Positions 1 to 7,802 of a DNA stretch of 33,852 nucleotides are shown piece after piece. The position numbers and the translations under genes are program-made. Position 1 is the first letter of the stretch; each line of letters begins with the position of its first letter. Origin of the DNA: DAOTZS01 sp034434335 (lineage in GTDB: Bacteria > Chloroflexota > Anaerolineae > CG2-30-64-16); the NCBI GenBank assembly GCA_034434335.1, contig DAOTZS010000081.1, positions 1-33,852 of the forward strand. The letters run 5' to 3'. A model generated the notes under the pieces. It saw only the letters and a program-made list of their open reading frames with translations, had not been told where the DNA came from and searched no databases.

Positions 1-1
1 G

Positions 2-343
2 ATCGTCCTGCCGGCCGCGCTATCAGGCATCGCGGCAGCCTTCATCGTCGCCATCTCGCGCGCGATCGGGGAGACGATGATCGTGGCCCTGGCTGCCGGC
101 GCCGGCCCGCGCAACTTCGATAATTGGCCGCAGGCGCTGGCCGGCTTGCAGTTTCTTAACCCCTTCAAAGCTGGCGAGACGATGACCGGTCACATCGTGC
201 GCATCAGCGGGGGGGACTTGAGTTACGACTCTCTGGACTACGACAGCCTTTTCGCCATTGGCCTGGTGTTGTTCGTGGTCACCTTTGGGCTCACCCTGAT
301 CAGCCGCTGGTTTGTGCGGCGCTTTCGGGAGGTGTATGAGTGA
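2..343 (+). CDS. pstC: Phosphate ABC transporter permease PstC, 3' end (partial)
   Basis: The reading frame is open from the first bases of the window to the TGA at 341-343, so only about the last 113 residues are present. It is an inner-membrane subunit of the high-affinity phosphate importer PstSCAB. The visible part contains the end of the cytoplasmic EAA loop (LPAALSGI, then ISRAIGETM), which docks on PstB, followed by a loop and a final membrane segment (about FAIGLVLFVVTFGLTLI) and a basic tail. The GTG start of pstA overlaps its stop codon (GTGA), which indicates translational coupling. The identity as PstC rather than PstA follows from the order of genes and from the next gene being a complete PstA. 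The N-terminal part lies upstream of the window. Confidence 0.9.
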   Translation: MVLPAALSGIAAAFIVAISRAIGETMIVALAAGAGPRNFDNWPQALAGLQFLNPFKAGETMTGHIVRISGGDLSYDSLDYDSLFAIGLVLFVVTFGLTLISRWFVRRFREVYE

Positions 344-1596
344 GAGGAGAGGTAACATCGCCGCAACTACGTGCTTATCCAGAGGGGGAGGCGCTCGAAC
401 GCTTCATCAAGGCTCGACAGTATAAGGGGTTGGCCTGGCGCCTGGCCCTCCAGATGGCCACCATGGTGGGCATCATTGCGCTGGCCGCGCTGCTCTACAC
501 GGTCCTCAACGCCGCGTTCGGCTACGTGGCGGTGCAGTACAAGGTCGCGCCCGAAACATTAGGGCTGGAAGCGCATCTGCAGCAGGAGGAGCTCATTGCC
601 CTGCTCCAGGGGCATCTCTCTAAGGGGTTGCTCCGCCGGCTGGAGAGCGAAAAGCCGTTGGCTGAGCGGTCGGTTGAGGAGCTGCGCCAACTCGTGGTAG
701 AACGGGTAGCTCAGCCTCAGATCCTGAAGAGCTGGTCGTTGATGGATTCCCTGGCGCGGCGAGCTGCCATCGCAGCCGAGGTGGCAGCCATGCCCAATGC
801 GCGGCTGGTCTTCCGTAGTTGGCTCAACGTCCGCTTTGTGACTTCGCCCCAGTCCTCCAATCCGTTGCTGGCCGGTGTGCGCACCGCGGTGCTGGGCTCC
901 CTTTGGACGATCCTGATCACGATCCTTTTCTCGCTCCCCATCGGGGTTGGGGCGGCGGTTTATCTCGAGGAGTATGCGGCCGACAACTGGCTCAATCGTC
1001 TGTTGCAGACCAACATCAGCAACCTGGCCGGCGTTCCCTCGATCATCTACGGGATGTTGGGCCTGGCGATCTTCGTGCGCCTGCTGGAGCGGGTCACGAG
1101 CGGCGCGCTTTTCGGCCTGGCCGATGGCGCCACAGCCAATGGTCGCACCGTGCTCTCGGCCGGCCTGACGTTGGGCCTGTTGGTCTTGCCGTTGATCATC
1201 ATTAACGCGCAGGAGGCGATCCGCGCGGTGCCCAACTCCCTGCGCCACGCAAGCTACGGCCTGGGTGCCACGCGCTGGCAGACGATCTGGCATCATGTGC
1301 TGCCAGCAGCCTTGCCCGGCATCTTGACCGGCACTATCTTGGCCCTTTCGCGGGCCATCGGTGAGACTGCGCCGTTGGTGGTGGTCGGCGCGGCAACATT
1401 CATCGTGGTGGATCCCTCGGGTCCTTTTTCCAAGTTCACAACCTTGCCCATCCAGATCTACCAGTGGACGGCACGGCCCCAAGCGGAATTCCGCAACCTG
1501 GCTGCGGCCGCGATCATCGTGCTGCTGGCGTTGCTGCTCAGCTTGAACGCTACAGCAGTGCTGCTGCGCAACCGCTATGCGGAGAAGTTGTCATAA
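340..1596 (+). CDS. pstA: Phosphate ABC transporter permease PstA, with enlarged external loop
   Basis: Second membrane subunit of the phosphate importer, 418 residues from a GTG start that overlaps the pstC stop. Membrane segments are visible at about residues 28-52 and 180-208, then several more to the C-terminus. The EAA loop is clear (AVPNSLRHASYGLGAT, then LPAALPGILTG and LSRAIGETAPL). PstA proteins are commonly about 280-300 residues. The extra length here lies mainly between the first and second membrane segments (roughly residues 55-180), a charged, probably helical stretch rich in Glu, Leu and Arg that should face the outside. The same long-loop form is familiar in some deep-branching phyla, so it is probably a lineage trait rather than a fusion. 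Next gene pstB starts 22 bases downstream. Confidence 0.93.
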   Translation: MRGEVTSPQLRAYPEGEALERFIKARQYKGLAWRLALQMATMVGIIALAALLYTVLNAAFGYVAVQYKVAPETLGLEAHLQQEELIALLQGHLSKGLLRRLESEKPLAERSVEELRQLVVERVAQPQILKSWSLMDSLARRAAIAAEVAAMPNARLVFRSWLNVRFVTSPQSSNPLLAGVRTAVLGSLWTILITILFSLPIGVGAAVYLEEYAADNWLNRLLQTNISNLAGVPSIIYGMLGLAIFVRLLERVTSGALFGLADGATANGRTVLSAGLTLGLLVLPLIIINAQEAIRAVPNSLRHASYGLGATRWQTIWHHVLPAALPGILTGTILALSRAIGETAPLVVVGAATFIVVDPSGPFSKFTTLPIQIYQWTARPQAEFRNLAAAAIIVLLALLLSLNATAVLLRNRYAEKLS

Positions 1597-1618
1597 GTCG
1601 CCAGGAGTTGAACAAGAC

Positions 1619-2431
1619 ATGCCAGAGCAGAAGACGAATCAGAATGGGGATGTGGTGGGGTATAACGGTCGTTATGCGTTGGAGGTCGAAGGGCTCAATG
1701 TCTTCTACGGCCAGTTCCGGGCGGTCCGAGATCTCCATCTGCGGATCGAGCGGCAGAAGGTCACGGCGCTGATTGGGCCTTCAGGGTGTGGCAAGAGCTC
1801 GGTGCTACGTTCTTTCAACCGCATGAACGATCTGGTGCCCCACGCGCGCGTCGAAGGCCGGGTGCTCTTTCGTGGCAAGAACATCTACGATCCGGATGTG
1901 GACCCGGTGGAGGTGCGACGCCGGATCGGGATGGTATTTCAGAAGCCCAATCCGTTTCCCAAGAGCATTTATGAGAATGTGGCCTGGGGCGCGCGCATCA
2001 ACGGCTTCCGTGGCAACATGGACGAACTGGTGGAACAGGCGTTGCGCCAGGCAGCCTTGTGGGACGAGGTGAAGGACAAACTACACCAGAGCGGCCTCTC
2101 CCTGTCTGGCGGCCAGCAGCAACGCCTGTGCATCGCCCGCGCCATCGCTGTCAAGCCCGACATCATCCTCATGGACGAGCCGGCCTCGGCTCTGGATCCC
2201 ATTGCCACCCTCAAGATCGAGGAGTTAATGCGCGAGCTGGCCAGGTCCTACACAATTATCGTGGTGACCCATAACATGCAGCAGGCAGCACGGGTCTCGG
2301 ACTATACGGCCTTTTTCAGCATGGATACAGAGCGCGCCGGCTATCTGGTGGAGTACGGGCCCACCCGAGAACTGTTCACCAATCCCAAGAACAAGCTCAC
2401 CGAGGACTACATAACTGGCCGGTTCGGTTGA
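1619..2431 (+). CDS. pstB: Phosphate ABC transporter ATPase PstB
   Basis: ATPase that powers phosphate import, 270 residues. Walker A GPSGCGKS is at residues 53-60, the signature LSGGQQQ at 162-168 and Walker B IILMDEP at 182-188, followed by the switch His in VVTHNM. The PstB-type stretch FQKPNPFPKSIYENV follows the Q-loop. I chose the ATG at 1619 because AGGAG at 1603-1607 sits 11 bases before it and because PstB proteins usually begin about this far ahead of the ABC domain; an in-frame ATG at 1577 lies inside pstA and has no such site. The gene belongs to the pstCAB-phoU operon. Confidence 0.95.
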   Translation: MPEQKTNQNGDVVGYNGRYALEVEGLNVFYGQFRAVRDLHLRIERQKVTALIGPSGCGKSSVLRSFNRMNDLVPHARVEGRVLFRGKNIYDPDVDPVEVRRRIGMVFQKPNPFPKSIYENVAWGARINGFRGNMDELVEQALRQAALWDEVKDKLHQSGLSLSGGQQQRLCIARAIAVKPDIILMDEPASALDPIATLKIEELMRELARSYTIIVVTHNMQQAARVSDYTAFFSMDTERAGYLVEYGPTRELFTNPKNKLTEDYITGRFG

Positions 2432-2460
2432 TCTTGCGCCGGCCAGGGGAGTGCCATGAA

Positions 2461-3126
2461 ATGGTTTCCGCGCTGCGTAGTGAGTTCGACAAGCAATTGG
2501 CTGCCCTTAACGACGCCGTTCTGGACATGGGAAACCGGGCCCGACAGGCTGTGGCCCAGGCTGTGGACGCCTATGCTGCCGGCAACGCCGACCTGGCCCG
2601 TGATGTGATCAAGGGGGATGAGGTCATCAATGAGAGGCGCTTCGCCATCGAGAAGCAGTGTTACGGGCTGCTGGCGACCGAACAGCCGGTAGCGCGGGAT
2701 ATGCGCGCCATTGTGTCTGCTCTGATTATTGTCAACGAGCTGGAGCGGGTCGGTGACCACGGCAAGAAGATCGCCCGCATCTGCCTGCGGGTGTTGGAGG
2801 ACTCTCGCCCCCTGCCCTTGGGTGACATCCCGCGGCTGAGCCAGTTGGCCCTGGCCATGCTGGACAACGCGCTGCACGCCTATGGCACGCACAATGTAGA
2901 GCAGGCCAGGGCTGTCTGCCAGGCCGACGACGAAGTGGACGCCCTCTATCGGCAGACCTTCAACGTGGTGCTCAGCCGCATGCTGGAGGACCCGCGGCTG
3001 ATCGGGGTTGGCACCCACATGCTGCAGGTGGCCCACGAACTGGAGCGGGTAGGGGACCGGGCCACCAATATCGGGGAACGGGTGATCTTCGCTGCGACAG
3101 GTGCGTTGGTGGATCTCAATTTGTAA
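2461..3126 (+). CDS. phoU: Phosphate transport regulator PhoU
   Basis: Cytoplasmic all-helical regulator that links the Pst transporter to phosphate signalling. The 221 residues form two PhoU repeats. Each carries the family's metal-binding motif, here the identical ELERVGD at residues 93-99 and 193-199. I chose the ATG at 2461: AGGGGAG at 2445-2451 is 9 bases upstream and PhoU homology begins directly after it. A TTG at 2428 overlapping the pstB stop would add 11 residues without homology. It is the last gene of the operon; no strong terminator is visible immediately after it. Confidence 0.93.
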   Translation: MVSALRSEFDKQLAALNDAVLDMGNRARQAVAQAVDAYAAGNADLARDVIKGDEVINERRFAIEKQCYGLLATEQPVARDMRAIVSALIIVNELERVGDHGKKIARICLRVLEDSRPLPLGDIPRLSQLALAMLDNALHAYGTHNVEQARAVCQADDEVDALYRQTFNVVLSRMLEDPRLIGVGTHMLQVAHELERVGDRATNIGERVIFAATGALVDLNL

Positions 3127-3210
3127 GCCCCGCGCGTCCTCTCTGATGGCCGCCAACTTCATAGCCCCATTCTCTTCTACTGTCGCTACAAGCACGCCCT
3201 CGAGGATATG
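3127..3210 (-). pseudogene. Possible remnant of a DUF447-like gene (N-terminal fragment)
   Basis: On the minus strand, reading from about 3210 down to 3127, the translation runs PHILEGVLVATVEENGAMK and then LAAIREDARG. This resembles the N-terminus of DUF447 (flavin-reductase-like) proteins as I recall them, which begin with an ILEGxVxT stretch, an acidic-Gly turn, then xAPMGxRED. No start codon lies just upstream, and the frame runs directly into the antisense of phoU, so a gene would be cut off at the phoU end. I read it as a short decayed remnant abutting the operon, but 28 residues are few and chance similarity is possible. Confidence 0.27.
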
Positions 3211-3290
3211 CGGTTGCTGAACTAGCGGATAAAGCGCCAGGCAGAGAAAGCTGACGCCAACCCCGCGCCAGGTCGCCACAAAAGACATGT

Positions 3291-3454
3291 CGTAACTATT
3301 CAGGCCGATTGAAATCGCCCCTCCTGGGCACTTCGTGCCGGGGGTCGGCGGAGGCCGACCCCTTCATGTATGCATCATGAGAAAGGTCGGCGAAGGCCGA
3401 CCACTGGCCGCAGGCCCAAGAAGGGTGACTTCTAGTCACCGCTGAATAGTTACG
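3291..3454 (+). repeat. Multi-hairpin inverted-repeat element, copy 1 (MITE-like)
   Basis: The element is bounded by perfect 13-base inverted ends: CGTAACTATTCAG at 3291-3303 and CTGAATAGTTACG at 3442-3454. Inside is a string of small hairpins: CCGATTGAAATCG, GGCACTTCGTGCC, GTCGGCGGAGGCCGAC, GGTCGGCGAAGGCCGACC, GGCCGCAGGCC and GGTGACTTCTAGTCACC. Three related copies lie at 10183-10295, 11355-11485 and 12619-12773. No clear target-site duplication is seen around this copy. It carries no coding sequence. Confidence 0.85.
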
Positions 3455-3571
3455 TCATATCCTGGTCAAAGCTGGCTGTATGAGAGGCAGAGTTGCCGCC
3501 TTTGTGCAGCGAGTAGAGCCTTGAATGGGCCGGGGCGGCCGCGCTTTACCGAGATAGGCGAGCACTACAGG

Positions 3572-3601
3572 TTGCCTGTGCAGGCCATAAAGGTGTAAAA
3601 T
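3572..3601 (+). promoter_or_regulatory. Candidate sigma-70-type promoter for the CPBP protease gene
   Basis: TTGCCT at 3572-3577 and TAAAAT at 3596-3601 are separated by 18 bases. The -10 box matches the consensus in five of six positions and the -35 box in four of six. It lies about 100 bases before the start codon of the next gene. Assignment is by consensus only. Confidence 0.4.
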
Positions 3602-3699
3602 AGGCTCGCCTGCAAGACCGCAAGTGGGCTTTTTGATAGCGCCTTCAGCTCATGATAAGCCCTTTAGTGCGTCCTGCGGCAACAAAAGGATGGCGCCGT

Positions 3700-4764
3700 A
3701 TGGAGATCTTTATTCTGTTTCTGTTATTTGCGCCTCTGGTGTTCATCCTCTGGGTGGCAAACCTGGCCGATCGTCGGCGTATTGAAGGGAGTGCAAGCTC
3801 TCAGCAGGCATTGACATGGTTGGCTTATGGTGCCCTGGTGGCCCTTTATGGGGTGTTGGCGGGGCTGGGCCTGATGTTTCAGCTACTGGCCTGGCTGAGC
3901 CAGGGGCCACTGGCGGCGGAGCTGAGCCACGACCTGCGCGCAGGTGGCCTTGATCCCGCGTTGTTGCCCAGGATAGGCATGGCGCTGTGGCTGCCAGCGT
4001 TGTTGGGCGTCCTGCTCCTGTTGCGGCCAGTGCGCTACCTGTGCGGCCGGCTGATTCCTACCTTCAACCCAGCCAGCACAGTGCATGGGGTGGCGCTCTC
4101 TTACATTTCGTTAGTCCTGATGAACTTGCTCTTCACTCTGGGGCTGGGGCTGGATAACCTGGCCGAGATGCTGGAGGCCAATGAAGCCGCAGGCATGGCA
4201 TTCGACCCTGCGAGCAGCATCTGGGCGCAGGACCTCCTACTGGCTGTCATGGCGCTGGTGGGAGTGGGATGGCTGGCCCGGCGTGGACTTGGAGCCGCGC
4301 TCAAGCGCCTGGGTGTTGTCCTGCCTACGGCGCGCCAGGTGATGCTGGGCCTGGGCAGTGGGTTGCTTTTGGTCCCCTCTGTGTTGCTGCTCGAACAGGC
4401 GGCCAACGCCGCAGGCCTCAACTCCGACCCCGGCGTCGAGCGCCTGACCGAGGAGATGATTGGCCCTCTGGTTTCTTCCGCTCTGGGCATCCTGACTTTG
4501 GGGCTGGCGGCTGCCCTGGGCGAGGAGAGCCTCTTCCGGGGGGCATTACAGCCCCGCTTTGGGCTGCTCTTGACGACAATCCTGTTCGCTCTGCTGCACA
4601 GCAACTACGGCATCACGCTTTCCACACTTCTCGTCTTCGTGGTGGGCCTGGCCCTGGGCCTTCTGCGCCTGCGTGCCAACACCAGCACAGCCATGCTCGC
4701 CCATGCCATCTACAACATGGCCCTGGGATTGATCACCCACTGGGGCTGGCTGGAGAATTTCTGA
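3700..4764 (+). CDS. CPBP-family intramembrane glutamic endopeptidase
   Basis: Integral membrane protein of 354 residues with about eight hydrophobic segments. The C-terminal third carries the three CPBP (Abi, Rce1-like) motifs: EESLFRG at residues 275-281 (catalytic Glu pair and Arg), a His in LLHSN at about 300, and HAIYN at 335-339. These residues form the active site of the glutamic intramembrane proteases. I chose the ATG at 3700 because AAAGGA at 3685-3690 precedes it by 9 bases and because it leads straight into the first membrane segment; the ATG at 3652 has no ribosome site. Such proteins cleave CAAX-like or other membrane peptides, but the substrate cannot be told from sequence. It stands alone between the pst operon and the exporter ATPases. 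Confidence 0.85.
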   Translation: MEIFILFLLFAPLVFILWVANLADRRRIEGSASSQQALTWLAYGALVALYGVLAGLGLMFQLLAWLSQGPLAAELSHDLRAGGLDPALLPRIGMALWLPALLGVLLLLRPVRYLCGRLIPTFNPASTVHGVALSYISLVLMNLLFTLGLGLDNLAEMLEANEAAGMAFDPASSIWAQDLLLAVMALVGVGWLARRGLGAALKRLGVVLPTARQVMLGLGSGLLLVPSVLLLEQAANAAGLNSDPGVERLTEEMIGPLVSSALGILTLGLAAALGEESLFRGALQPRFGLLLTTILFALLHSNYGITLSTLLVFVVGLALGLLRLRANTSTAMLAHAIYNMALGLITHWGWLENF

Positions 4765-4792
4765 AGGTGTCCCTGGCAAGTCGCCCCCGGAT

Positions 4793-4822
4793 TTGGTGTT
4801 TCACCCCATCTTACGCTATGAT
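4793..4822 (+). promoter_or_regulatory. Candidate promoter upstream of the exporter ATPase genes
   Basis: TTGGTG at 4793-4798 and TATGAT at 4817-4822 are separated by 18 bases; the -10 box matches in five of six positions. It lies 54 bases before the ATG of the first ATPase and would drive both ATPases and possibly the URO-D/isomerase/oxidoreductase genes behind them. Assigned by consensus only. Confidence 0.45.
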
Positions 4823-4876
4823 CTACCTGGCACAGGACAGGTGTTGACCTGGCCCATCTAAACCCCGAGAAGCCGC

Positions 4877-5872
4877 ATGGAACCCTTTGTTATCTGCGAC
4901 AACCTTGTCAAGATCCACAAAGTTGCCGACCTGGAAGTGGTGGCGCTGCAGGGGCTCGACCTGGAGGTGGCACCTGGTGAGCTCCTGGGGATTGTTGGTG
5001 CCAGCGGCAGTGGCAAGACAACCCTGATGAACATCCTGGGCGGGCTGGACCGGCCCAGCGCTGGCCGGGTGATCGTCGGCGGCCGTGATCTGCTGAAGCT
5101 TTCCGACCGGGCATTGACCGAATACCGCCGCACCCAGACCGGCTTTGTCTGGCAGCAGGTGTCTCGCAACCTGGTCCCTTATCTATCGGCCAGAGACAAT
5201 GTAGAGCTGCCCATGATCCTGGCCGGCCGGGCCGGCAGAAAAGCCCGCCAGCGGGCGACCGAATTGTTGGAGATCGTAGGGCTGGCGGAACGCGCCAATC
5301 ATCGCCTGTCAGAGCTTTCCGGCGGTGAGCAGCAACGGATCGCGATAGCTGTGGCGTTGGCTAACTCTCCGTCGCTGCTGTTGGCCGACGAACCCACGGG
5401 GGAGCTCGACTCGGCCAACGCGCTCCTGGTTTACCAGCTCTTTCGGGAGCTCAACCAGCGCTACGGCCTTACCACGCTGATCGTCAGCCACGACGTGAAC
5501 CTGGCCCGCTATGTTGACCGCGTGGTAGCGATCCGAGATGGCCGCACTGCGGCCGAGACGATCCGGCAGGTGAAGACGGCGACGGTGGAGGGGCAGGAAG
5601 AGGGCAGCGGTGGCACGGTAGAGGAAGAGCACTTTGAGGAGTATGCGATCCTGGATTCTGCCGGCCGGCTGCAGATCCCCAAGGAGATGCGCGAGCGATA
5701 CGGCCTGGGGGAACGGGCCGAGCTGGTGCCGGTCGAAGAGGGCATCCTGATCAAGCCGGCGAATCGCCGAGGCCCGGTTAGTGCTGCTGTCGCCACGGGA
5801 ACCGAGAGCAAGGCTCCCCTCGAAGGCCGGAGGCCTGGAAGACGCTTGTTGGGGTTGTTCCGCCGGCGGTGA
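4877..5872 (+). CDS. Exporter-type ABC ATPase fused to a C-terminal AbrB-like domain
   Basis: 331 residues. The N-terminal ATPase belongs to the MacB/LolD/FtsE-like group: Walker A GASGSGKTT at 41-49, a Q-loop in VWQQV near 92-96, signature LSGGEQQR at 147-154, Walker B LLLADEP at 167-173 and switch His in VSHD at 203-206. After a Glu/Gly-rich linker, residues 254-295 look like an AbrB/SpoVT swapped-hairpin domain (AILDSAGRLQIPKEMRERYG, then a Leu-Gly-rich turn, an acidic beta hairpin and GILIKP). The tail is Arg-rich. AbrB domains normally bind DNA, often as toxin-antitoxin antitoxins or transition-state regulators, so the fusion suggests autoregulation or an assembly role, which is inference. 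A second ATPase follows after 12 bases. No permease gene is adjacent; the permease/adaptor pair at 27617-31919 is the nearest candidate partner. Confidence 0.88.
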   Translation: MEPFVICDNLVKIHKVADLEVVALQGLDLEVAPGELLGIVGASGSGKTTLMNILGGLDRPSAGRVIVGGRDLLKLSDRALTEYRRTQTGFVWQQVSRNLVPYLSARDNVELPMILAGRAGRKARQRATELLEIVGLAERANHRLSELSGGEQQRIAIAVALANSPSLLLADEPTGELDSANALLVYQLFRELNQRYGLTTLIVSHDVNLARYVDRVVAIRDGRTAAETIRQVKTATVEGQEEGSGGTVEEEHFEEYAILDSAGRLQIPKEMRERYGLGERAELVPVEEGILIKPANRRGPVSAAVATGTESKAPLEGRRPGRRLLGLFRRR

Positions 5873-5884
5873 GGAAACGAAGAC

Positions 5885-6634
5885 ATGAATAACGGCACGG
5901 AACTGGCGGTTGAAACCGCGGGCCTGACGCGTATCTATCGCACGCGCGGGGGCGAGGTGCGAGCTCTGCAGGGGATTGATCTGCGTATCCAGCCAGGACG
6001 TTGGGTGGCTATCAAGGGCCGATCGGGGAGTGGCAAGACCACCCTGCTCAACTGTATCGGGGGGTTGGATCGGCCAACCAGTGGAACAGTGCGCTGTTTT
6101 GGCCAGGACATCACCAGGATGTCTGAGGCGCAGTTGACCCACTGGCGTCGTCATCAGGTGGGGTTTGTCTTCCAGTCCTTTGCCCTTCTGCCGACCCTTT
6201 CGGCTTATGAGAACATTGAGTTGCCGCTGCGTATCGCTCACTATAAAGATCGCGTCGCGCGCACGAAGTACCTGCTGGAGCTGGTGGGGCTGACCAAATG
6301 GGCCCATCACCGGCCATTTGAGATGTCAGGTGGCCAGCAACAACGCATCGCTATCGCCCGTGCGCTGGCGAATCACCCACGCCTCATCCTGGCCGATGAA
6401 GCAACTGGGGAGCTGGACACAACGACAGCACGGCAGATCCTTTCCCTTTTCCGCCGCATCGTCGAACTGGAGGGGGTGACGTTGCTGACGGCCACCCACG
6501 ACCCCCTGGTCCTGGAGTACGTAGACGAGATCATCGAGCTGCAGGATGGCCAGGTCATCAATAGAGTGGTTCAGGTGTCCGATAGTGTCAGCCCAGCATC
6601 GCTTCGGGCGGTGGGCCTCCCCTCTAATGTCTGA
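5885..6634 (+). CDS. Exporter-type (MacB/LolD-like) ABC ATPase
   Basis: 249 residues, a stand-alone ATPase of the MacB/LolD group that drives FtsX-type permeases. Walker A GRSGSGKTT is at 45-53, FVFQSFALLPTLSA marks the Q-loop, the signature MSGGQQQR is at 147-154 and Walker B LILADEA at 167-173, with Ala where most relatives have Pro. The switch His lies in TATHD. It is 12 bases behind the AbrB-fused ATPase, so the two may form a heterodimer. A URO-D-like gene begins 32 bases after its stop. Co-transcription is likely from the spacing. The transported substrate is unknown; lipid, peptide or antibiotic export are typical of the family. Confidence 0.9.
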   Translation: MNNGTELAVETAGLTRIYRTRGGEVRALQGIDLRIQPGRWVAIKGRSGSGKTTLLNCIGGLDRPTSGTVRCFGQDITRMSEAQLTHWRRHQVGFVFQSFALLPTLSAYENIELPLRIAHYKDRVARTKYLLELVGLTKWAHHRPFEMSGGQQQRIAIARALANHPRLILADEATGELDTTTARQILSLFRRIVELEGVTLLTATHDPLVLEYVDEIIELQDGQVINRVVQVSDSVSPASLRAVGLPSNV

Positions 6635-6666
6635 GCCTGCACACCAACCAGGTTGAGGCAGCCACC

Positions 6667-7737
6667 GTGGGCACCTTTTGGAAGCAAGATTGGGACAGGA
6701 CCAGGGAACGTTTGGTAACCTGGTGGCAACATAGGGGGCTGGTGCTGTGGATCACCGCCCCGCGCGACGTGCCGCTGCTTGACCTCCCCCAGCCAGAGCC
6801 CCCTGCGAGCCTGGAGCAGAGGTGGCTGGACCCCGTTTACCGGGCACGCGAGGCGGAGTATCAGCTTTCCCGCACTTATTTCGGCGGCGAAGCGTTCCCT
6901 TTTATGGACACCAACATTGGGCCGGGGAACCTGGCCACTTTCTTGGGCTCCGAGCCCGAGTTTGCGCCGGATACCGTCTGGTACAAGCCCTGTATCCAGG
7001 ACCCCGAGACTTATCCGCCGCTCACCTTTGATCCCCGCAACCGGCACTTTCAGGCCCAGATGGCTATCATCGAAGAAGGCCTCCGGGTCAGCGCGGGCCG
7101 TTTCCTGGTCAGCATCCCCGACCTGATCGAGAACCTGGATATCCTGGCTTCGCTGCGGGGTTCCCAACAACTGATGTGTGACCTGGTTGATCGGCCGGCT
7201 TTTGTCAAGGAGCGCATAGCCGAGATCAACCGGGCGTACTTCACGGTTTTTGACCTGTTTTACCAGAAGGTACGGGACCCCTGGGGCGGTAATGTGTTCT
7301 CTGCATTCTGCATCTGGGGCCCAGGCAAGACAGCCAAGTTGCAGTGTGATGCATCGGCCATGATCTCGCGGCGGACATTTGACGACGTGGTGGTGCCGGC
7401 CCTTACCGAACAATGTCGGTGGCTGGACTTCTCCCTCTATCATCTTGACGGCACTCACGCCATGCACCACCTGGACAGCCTGCTGGCCATCGAAGAGCTG
7501 GATGCCATCGAGTGGACCCCGCAGGCCGGCCGACCCGGCGGAGGCGACCCCACCTGGTATGAGCTCTATCGCCGCATCCTGGCGGCGGGGAAGAGTGTCC
7601 AGGCCGTAGGGGTGCGGCCCGAGGAGGTGATCCCTCTCCTGGATGCGGTTGGCCCGCACGGGGTGTTCATTATGACCACAGCAGAGAGCGAGGCTGCGGC
7701 CCGGGAGCTAGAGGAAAGGGTTGAGGGTTATCGCTGA
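6667..7737 (+). CDS. URO-D-superfamily protein 1 (not a haem enzyme)
   Basis: 356 residues from a GTG start with GAGG at 6655-6658, 8 bases upstream. The C-terminal half, with SLYHLDGTHAMHHLDSLLAI followed by a DAIEWTPQAG-like stretch, is typical of the URO-D/cobalamin-independent methionine-synthase-like barrel proteins found in sugar operons and in methylamine-type gene sets. The N-terminal RFxPxWxMRQAGR signature of true uroporphyrinogen decarboxylase is absent. At the place where corrinoid:CoM methyltransferases have the zinc ligands H-x-C it reads H-L-D-G, so the Cys ligand is missing. It is followed by a sugar isomerase-like gene and a Gfo/Idh/MocA oxidoreductase, which suggests work on a sugar or sugar-derived methyl compound. 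The reaction is unknown. Confidence 0.75.
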   Translation: MGTFWKQDWDRTRERLVTWWQHRGLVLWITAPRDVPLLDLPQPEPPASLEQRWLDPVYRAREAEYQLSRTYFGGEAFPFMDTNIGPGNLATFLGSEPEFAPDTVWYKPCIQDPETYPPLTFDPRNRHFQAQMAIIEEGLRVSAGRFLVSIPDLIENLDILASLRGSQQLMCDLVDRPAFVKERIAEINRAYFTVFDLFYQKVRDPWGGNVFSAFCIWGPGKTAKLQCDASAMISRRTFDDVVVPALTEQCRWLDFSLYHLDGTHAMHHLDSLLAIEELDAIEWTPQAGRPGGGDPTWYELYRRILAAGKSVQAVGVRPEEVIPLLDAVGPHGVFIMTTAESEAAARELEERVEGYR

Positions 7738-7802
7738 GGGGGACAGGAATCCGGTCCCGTGCTCCTGATTCCTCGGGAAAACAACGAGAGGAGGGGTTTG
7801 CG

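Larger units (their letters stand above)
3127..3699. other. Intergenic region with repeat element and likely promoter
   Basis: This 573-base gap between phoU and the CPBP protease gene holds no convincing complete gene. It contains the possible DUF447 remnant next to phoU, an inverted-repeat element at 3291-3454, and a candidate promoter near 3572-3601. The remaining stretch 3455-3570 shows no clear feature. Confidence 0.7.

Noticed and set aside
2407..3288. 293-codon minus-strand open frame over phoU
   Set aside because: Most of it is antisense to phoU, which has two clear PhoU repeats. Only its first part, outside phoU, is kept as a possible DUF447 remnant.
6667..7737. Haem biosynthesis uroporphyrinogen decarboxylase (HemE)
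   Set aside because: None of the four URO-D-like proteins has the N-terminal HemE signature with its conserved Arg and Asp residues, and no haem genes are nearby.
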